64,000 nt of DNA from HLUCCA09 sp965277275 (GTDB lineage: Bacteria; Pseudomonadota; Alphaproteobacteria; Rhodobacterales; Rhodobacteraceae). Location of the stretch: the NCBI GenBank assembly GCA_965277275.1, contig CBDICG010000001.1, forward strand, positions 806,001-870,000, read 5' to 3'. The notes under the pieces were generated by a model. That model ran no database searches. It was not told the origin of the DNA and was given only the letters and a program-made list of their open reading frames with translations. The translations under genes and the position numbers were made by a program. Shown piece by piece: positions 60,267 to 64,000 of this stretch (its first letter is position 1; each line of letters begins with the position of its first letter).

Positions 60267-60572
60267 TCAGGGCGTGTCGAGATCCAGCGCAAGCGCGTGA
60301 ATCCGCGCGATCAACTCCGGCCCGAGCGCGGCGTGCACCGCCCGGTGACGGGCCACGCGCGATGCTCCGGCGAAAGCCTCCGAGCGCAGCCGCACGTTGA
60401 AGTGGCTCTCGCCCCCGTCCTGAAACCCGGCATGCCCACGGTGGCTTTCGCTGTCATCCACCACCACAAGCTCCGCCGGCGCGAAAGCCGCCTGCAACTT
60501 CGCCCTGATCTCCGTAGCGACCGGCCCATCTCCCGGTACAGACCCGCTCACCTGACCCCCATTCGATGACAT
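60267..60572 (-). CDS. bolA: BolA family protein
   Basis: A 101-residue BolA protein, which partners with monothiol glutaredoxins in iron-sulfur handling. The core is VVDDSESHRGHAG with the histidines that can bind a cluster, then ESHFNVRLRSEAFAGASRVARH, the family's helix-turn-helix-like stretch. The first 18 residues are variable. It is divergent from the J-domain gene, a pairing also known in other Rhodobacterales. Confidence 0.92.
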   Translation of the reverse strand: MSSNGGQVSGSVPGDGPVATEIRAKLQAAFAPAELVVVDDSESHRGHAGFQDGGESHFNVRLRSEAFAGASRVARHRAVHAALGPELIARIHALALDLDTP

Positions 60573-60751
60573 TTTGAAAAGCCCCTCTTCTCATGCCCGC
60601 ACGAACAGCTAAACTCTCGCGTCCGAGTCGGGGATACCGACGCTCCCCCCTCGGTGCAAGCGCAGCGCAGCCTGTGCAACCATCGGGCAGTCCGCGCGTG
60701 CCCATACCGAAGATCCGGGCCGCATGAGCGTGCTCAGCAAAGGAGACCGCA

Positions 60752-61381
60752 ATGTCCAAGTCCGACCCTTTCGGCTTCGATATCCGCGTCAGCTCGGACA
60801 AGAAGAAGCGCGCACGCGGGCGGCGCGGCATGTCGGGTGCCTTCGAGACGTCCCAGCGTGTCTGCGATCACCCCGATTGCAAGGAGCGCGGCCTCTATCG
60901 CGCGCCGAAATCCCCCGACGACCTCGACGACTTCTACTGGTTCTGCAAGGACCACGTCCGCGAGTACAACCTGAAATGGAACTTCTTCGACGGCACCTCC
61001 GAAGAGGAATTCGCCGAGCAGATGGACAAGGACCGCGTGTGGGAACGCGAAACCAAACCCTTCAAGCAAACCGCCGAAGAGCGCGCATGGGCCCGCCTCG
61101 GCGTCGACGATCCGCACCAGGTGCTGGGCAACAACGCCACCCGCAACCCCGGCAAATCGGTCACCGGCACGCGCAAGCTGCCGCCCACCGAACGCCGCGC
61201 GATCGACATTCTCGACGCCAAGGATCACTGGACGAAAGCGGAAGTGCGCAAGGCCTACAAGGCGCTGATCAAGGTCCTGCATCCGGACATGAACGGCGGC
61301 GATCGCTCACACGAAGATCAGCTTCAGGAAGTCGTATGGGCGTGGGACCAGATCAAGGATAGCCGCCACTTCAGGGACTGA
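60752..61381 (+). CDS. J-domain protein with N-terminal cysteine pair
   Basis: A 209-residue protein. The N-terminal part has CDHPDCKERGLYRAP and a second group WFCKDHVREYN, giving four metal-type ligands. The C-terminal 65 residues are a J domain (AIDILDAKDHWTKAEVRKAY) with HPD in VLHPDMNGG. It may direct DnaK to a specific client. In Rhodobacterales it lies beside bolA and cobS, as here. The ATG has an AAAGGAGACC ribosome site. Confidence 0.88.
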   Translation: MSKSDPFGFDIRVSSDKKKRARGRRGMSGAFETSQRVCDHPDCKERGLYRAPKSPDDLDDFYWFCKDHVREYNLKWNFFDGTSEEEFAEQMDKDRVWERETKPFKQTAEERAWARLGVDDPHQVLGNNATRNPGKSVTGTRKLPPTERRAIDILDAKDHWTKAEVRKAYKALIKVLHPDMNGGDRSHEDQLQEVVWAWDQIKDSRHFRD

Positions 61382-61597
61382 TCCGGCGCGATCCCTCCCC
61401 TTCGCGGCGCGCGCGGCCGTGTAGGCCGCCCCGTCTGTCCCGTGGATCAGCGTTCGGCGCCCTACCCTGCACGCCACATGCCCACCGGCTATCGCGCTCT
61501 CGCACATCCCACGCAAGGTACGCGCCCGGCATCGCTCCAGCCTTGCCAGACACGCAGCCCGTCCCGCTTCAGCGGGCGCAAGCGGCCCCGCAGCGGA

Positions 61598-61650
61598 CAG
61601 GACAGCGCAAGGCAGGACAGCGCAAGGCAGGACAGCGCAAGGCAGGACAG
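61598..61650. repeat. Perfect 15-bp tandem repeat
   Basis: CAGGACAGCGCAAGG is repeated three times without change (61598-61612, 61613-61627, 61628-61642), followed by eight bases of a fourth unit. The identity points to recent expansion. It lies downstream of the J-domain gene. Confidence 0.9.
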
Positions 61651-61675
61651 CGGATGAAACGCCGGACGCCGGGCA

Positions 61676-61785
61676 CCCGCCCAAGGGCTAACCTTGGGCG
61701 GGCTACTCGTACCAACAGCACTCACTAAACTCTGGTCTCGGGGTGCGCTTCTGCGCACGATCACTCCGGCAGCAAGGACCGAGAC
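61676..61785 (+). other. Candidate structured RNA
   Basis: CCCGCCCAAGG-GCTAA-CCTTGGGCGGG is a perfect eleven-base stem (61676-61702). Thirty-two bases later GTCTCGG (61735-61741) pairs with CCGAGAC (61779-61785), enclosing GTGCGC-TTCT-GCGCAC. The stretch between them is less GC-rich than its surroundings. This may be a small RNA with a terminator or a leader. No known riboswitch or RNA family was matched. Confidence 0.35.
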
Positions 61786-62181
61786 GTTACCGAGCCATCC
61801 CCCCAGGGGCGGCGTCGAATTCAAGCTAGGCATGGCGCGTGTCAGCCGCTGGGCGGGGCGCGGTCTATTTTTGGAAGAACGTGTCATCCCTCGTCACCAA
61901 TGTGGCCGTGGATGCGCAGCCGGAGACATTGCACCACCCCGGGGGCGCTTTGTTGCGCCGCTGACCCAATCCTGTTCGCAGAATGGAAACACGCGCCCTG
62001 CGGGGCAGGGACAATCCCCACGGGGTCGACAACGGATGATGCGCCGTCCGGCCCGCGATTCGAGCCAGCGCGGTCTCGCGCGCACGCCCGCCCCTCCGGC
62101 GCTACAGCATCTCCCGGGTTGCGAACCCGCCGCTCGCCGCCTCCGTGTCCGGGCCAATCAGGCCGGACGTTGCAGGCAGTC

Positions 62182-62655
62182 TCAGCCGCCGCGCGTCTTC
62201 TGGACAGCCACGTGGAGCGCGCCGACCCCGCCGAACCAGACCAGGCCCAGCCACGGCGCCGCCGCTACGGCCAGCGGGCCGACAAATGCCGAGGTTCCGA
62301 CCCGAATGGCCTCCGTCACGACGGAGCCACCCGACACGAGGCTCGGCAGCGCCGTCACAACTCCGCCCAGCAATCCCGCCAACAAGACCGCGACGATCCC
62401 GCCCACGAGCGCCAACACCCAGCCAACGGCGCGCCCCCGCCCGAAGAGCCCGGCCAACAGCCACCCGGCAACAAAGCCACCCAGCGCATGGCCAAAAAGC
62501 GTGCCGGTCACGAACGCCCAGATCCCTTCGGCCCCCGCCGCCGCACCGCGATCCTCATAGAGAAAGGAAAACGCCAGAATCGCCGCCAGAAGAGCGAGGC
62601 CTACCCCACAGGCGCCCCGCGCCGTCCATCCCGTCGTCCCGGTCTCTGCTGTCAT
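62182..62655 (-). CDS. Four-helix membrane protein of unknown function
   Basis: A 157-residue inner-membrane protein with four hydrophobic segments: GVGLALLAAILAFSFLYE, ALGGFVAGWLLAGLFG, WVLALVGGIVAVLLAGLLGG and FVGPLAVAAAPWLGLVWFGG. It is very rich in Gly, Ala and Val and short on charged residues. It is not recognised as a named family. It lies alone between the RNA-like region and the 87-bp repeat, on the opposite strand to its neighbours. Confidence 0.7.
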   Translation of the reverse strand: MTAETGTTGWTARGACGVGLALLAAILAFSFLYEDRGAAAGAEGIWAFVTGTLFGHALGGFVAGWLLAGLFGRGRAVGWVLALVGGIVAVLLAGLLGGVVTALPSLVSGGSVVTEAIRVGTSAFVGPLAVAAAPWLGLVWFGGVGALHVAVQKTRGG

Positions 62656-62773
62656 GATCTCGTGCTCCGCTGCCCGCCGAGACCATCGCGCGGCACGGCA
62701 TCAAAGAAAAGGGGGCGAGCAATCCGCCGGACACGCCCGCAGCATCACCGCCGCCACCGGTGTCGAGGCCGCG

Positions 62774-63034
62774 CGCACCCGCGCGCTCTTGGCGGATTGG
62801 CCACCCGCGCCTGCCCGCGCCGCCGCAAAGCCTGACCTCTCCCCGTACGTCCTCCGCACGCGCACCCGTGCACCGTCTGCGGATCGGCCACCCGCGCTTG
62901 CCCGCGCAGCCACAAAGCCTGACCTCTCCCCGCACGTCCTCCGAACGCGCACCCGCGCGCTCTTGGCAGATTGGCCACCCGCGCCTGCCTGCACCGGCGC
63001 AAAGCCTGATCATTCCCCGCGCGTCCTTCCAGCG
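62774..63034. repeat. Tandem 87-bp repeat upstream of cobS
   Basis: Three units at 62774-62860, 62861-62947 and 62948-63034 each begin CGCACCC and share GATTGGCCACCCGCGC-type and AAAGCCTGACCTCTCC-type words. Units differ at roughly 10-15%. The period is 29 codons, so open frames cross it on both strands, but none has gene-like features. It fills most of the 500-base gap between the membrane protein gene and cobS. Confidence 0.9.
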
Positions 63035-63155
63035 GGCCCGATCTTTTCACGTCCCGTGCCCCCGGCAGCCTTCCCCTTGCGCGCCTGCGCGATATGTTGC
63101 ACTCCCGCGCTGCCACGCATGACCGCGCGCGGCGACAGGGCAGAGAGGCAGCACA

Positions 63156-64000
63156 ATGGCAGACGGCATGACCGACCCCGCAGTGAGACCGACCGAGGAT
63201 ATCGCCGTCCGTGACGTGTTCGGCATCGACACGAACATGGTGGTCAAAGGCTTTGCCGAGCCGTCCGACCGCGTGCCCGCCACAGACCCGACCTACAAGT
63301 TCGACCCCGACACGACGCTCGCCATCCTCGCCGGATTTTCGCACAACCGCCGCGTGATGATCCAGGGCTACCACGGCACCGGGAAGTCGACCCATATCGA
63401 GCAGGTCGCCGCCCGGCTGAACTGGCCCTGCGTGCGGGTGAACCTCGACAGCCACATCTCCCGGATCGACCTGATCGGGAAGGACGCGATCAAGCTGCGC
63501 GACGGCATGCAGGTCACCGAGTTCCAGGAAGGCATCCTGCCCTGGGCGCTGCGTAACCCATGCGCCATCGTCTTCGACGAATACGATGCCGGCCGCGCCG
63601 ACGTGATGTTCGTCATCCAGCGCGTGCTGGAGACCGATGGCAAGCTGACGCTCCTTGACCAGAACGAGGTCATCACCCCGCACCCGTCTTTCCGCCTCTT
63701 CGCCACGTCCAACACCGTGGGCCTCGGCGATACGACCGGCCTCTACCATGGCACCCAGCAGATCAACCAGGGCCAGATGGACCGCTGGTCGCTGGTGGCG
63801 ACGCTGAACTACCTCAGCCACGACGCCGAGACGATGATCGTCCTCTCCAAGGCGCCGCATTACAACACCGCCGAGGGGCGCAAGCAGATCAGCCAGATGG
63901 TCACCGTCGCCGACCTGACGCGCACCGCCTTCATGGCCGGCGATCTCTCCACCGTGATGAGCCCCCGAACGGTCATCGCCTGGGCGCAGAACGCCGAGAT
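63156..64000 (+). CDS. cobS: Cobaltochelatase subunit CobS (3' end cut by window)
   Basis: The first 281 residues of the AAA+ subunit of aerobic cobaltochelatase, which drives cobalt insertion into hydrogenobyrinic acid diamide with CobT and CobN. The Walker A is GYHGTGKST at residues 71-79 and Walker B is AIVFDEYDAG. LFATSNTVGLGDTTGLYHG is the sensor-1 region. The ATG at 63156 follows AGAGAGGCAGC. The frame is open at the window end. Neighbouring bolA and J-domain genes match other Rhodobacterales. The B12 made could serve the mutase and the radical SAM protein. Confidence 0.96.
   Translation, partial: MADGMTDPAVRPTEDIAVRDVFGIDTNMVVKGFAEPSDRVPATDPTYKFDPDTTLAILAGFSHNRRVMIQGYHGTGKSTHIEQVAARLNWPCVRVNLDSHISRIDLIGKDAIKLRDGMQVTEFQEGILPWALRNPCAIVFDEYDAGRADVMFVIQRVLETDGKLTLLDQNEVITPHPSFRLFATSNTVGLGDTTGLYHGTQQINQGQMDRWSLVATLNYLSHDAETMIVLSKAPHYNTAEGRKQISQMVTVADLTRTAFMAGDLSTVMSPRTVIAWAQNAE

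Larger units (their letters stand above)
61382..62181. other. 800-base region without a recognised gene
   Basis: This is the longest gap in the window. It contains a perfect 15-bp tandem repeat (61598-61650) and strong stem-loops at 61676-61785, both listed separately. A plus-strand frame near 61852-61975 gives a short protein-like stretch with YFWKNVSSLV, but it has no good start. The rest is GC-rich with no gene on either strand. Confidence 0.45.

Noticed and set aside
61489..61887. Minus-strand open frame through the 15-bp repeat
   Set aside because: Its centre is only a translated repeat (SCLAL units), with no domain or ribosome site.
62745..63860. Minus-strand open frame opposite cobS and the 87-bp repeat
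   Set aside because: The conserved CobS motifs are on the plus strand, and the rest is translated repeat.
1..64000. Search for tRNA, rRNA, tmRNA, insertion sequences and prophage genes
   Set aside because: No cloverleaf with a matching T-arm, no conserved rRNA words, and no transposase or integrase motifs were found by reading.

Overview
The window is one continuous piece of a high-GC alphaproteobacterial chromosome, most likely from the order Rhodobacterales (Roseobacter/Paracoccaceae type). The main grounds are the propionyl-CoA carboxylase cluster carrying a PccR/ScfR-type regulator, the hdaA-ppk-ppx and bolA-J-domain-cobS neighbourhoods, a GTTC-N7-GTTC LexA box in front of mmcB, VPLPA-CTERM proteins, and strong third-position G/C use. 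No rRNA, tRNA, transposase, phage gene or CRISPR array was recognised. The left end cuts a NeuB-like gene and the right end cuts cobS.

Layout. 1-2337: a surface-sugar trio (NeuB-like synthase, zinc-ribbon methyltransferase, NeuA-like cytidylyltransferase). 2652-3578: a hotdog thioesterase followed by a degenerate 150-bp tandem repeat. 3646-7434: leftward zwf-pgl-pgi, with a LacI-type operator in the divergent region shared with a radical SAM gene. 9079-11244: a secreted ClpP-like protein and a coiled-coil membrane protein. 11409-12936: two paralogous VPLPA-CTERM surface proteins. 13363-13913: an SOS box and mmcB. 14065-15245: three small envelope proteins. 15554-16873: a B12-binding radical SAM enzyme, then a broken ridA. 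17452-24605: SYLF lipoprotein, GNAT, AI-2E-family permease, hdaA, ppk, ppx. 24920-27156: small leftward genes (DjlA-like, GNAT, VOC). 27263-39987: the methylmalonyl-CoA pathway genes mcm, pccA and pccB, an MFS exporter and the regulator pccR. 40050-48641: Atm1-type exporter, an orphan ABC ATPase, tatABC, a DUF815 ATPase, D-lyxose isomerase and a PuuD-like amidase. 48754-51825: DUF2256 and photolyase, a GNAT and a secreted protein. 52125-60251: pepN, an acyltransferase, a lytic transglycosylase, gatB, a DUF4177 protein and a sulfotransferase. 60267-64000: bolA, a J-domain protein, a membrane protein and cobS.

How the genes work together. Central carbon flow is represented by the Entner-Doudoroff/pentose-phosphate entry (zwf, pgl, pgi) and by propionyl-CoA assimilation (pccA, pccB, mcm). 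pccB and pccR share TTTGCAAA-type upstream sites, which suggests coordinated control and autoregulation. Polyphosphate synthesis and breakdown sit beside the DnaA inactivator hdaA. tatABC forms a compact operon.

Most unusual is the intergenic DNA. A 20-bp element (GTATTT-N6-rrAnrGAAG) occurs six times, usually after a stop codon and a GC-rich hairpin. At least seven GC-rich tandem repeats (periods about 15, 18, 27-28, 35, 66, 87 and 150 bp) sit between genes, one of them crossing the ppk stop codon. No complete novel defence or biosynthetic system was recognised. The best leads are these repeat families, the ClpP-like/coiled-coil pair, two possible structured RNAs and the orphan radical SAM genes.
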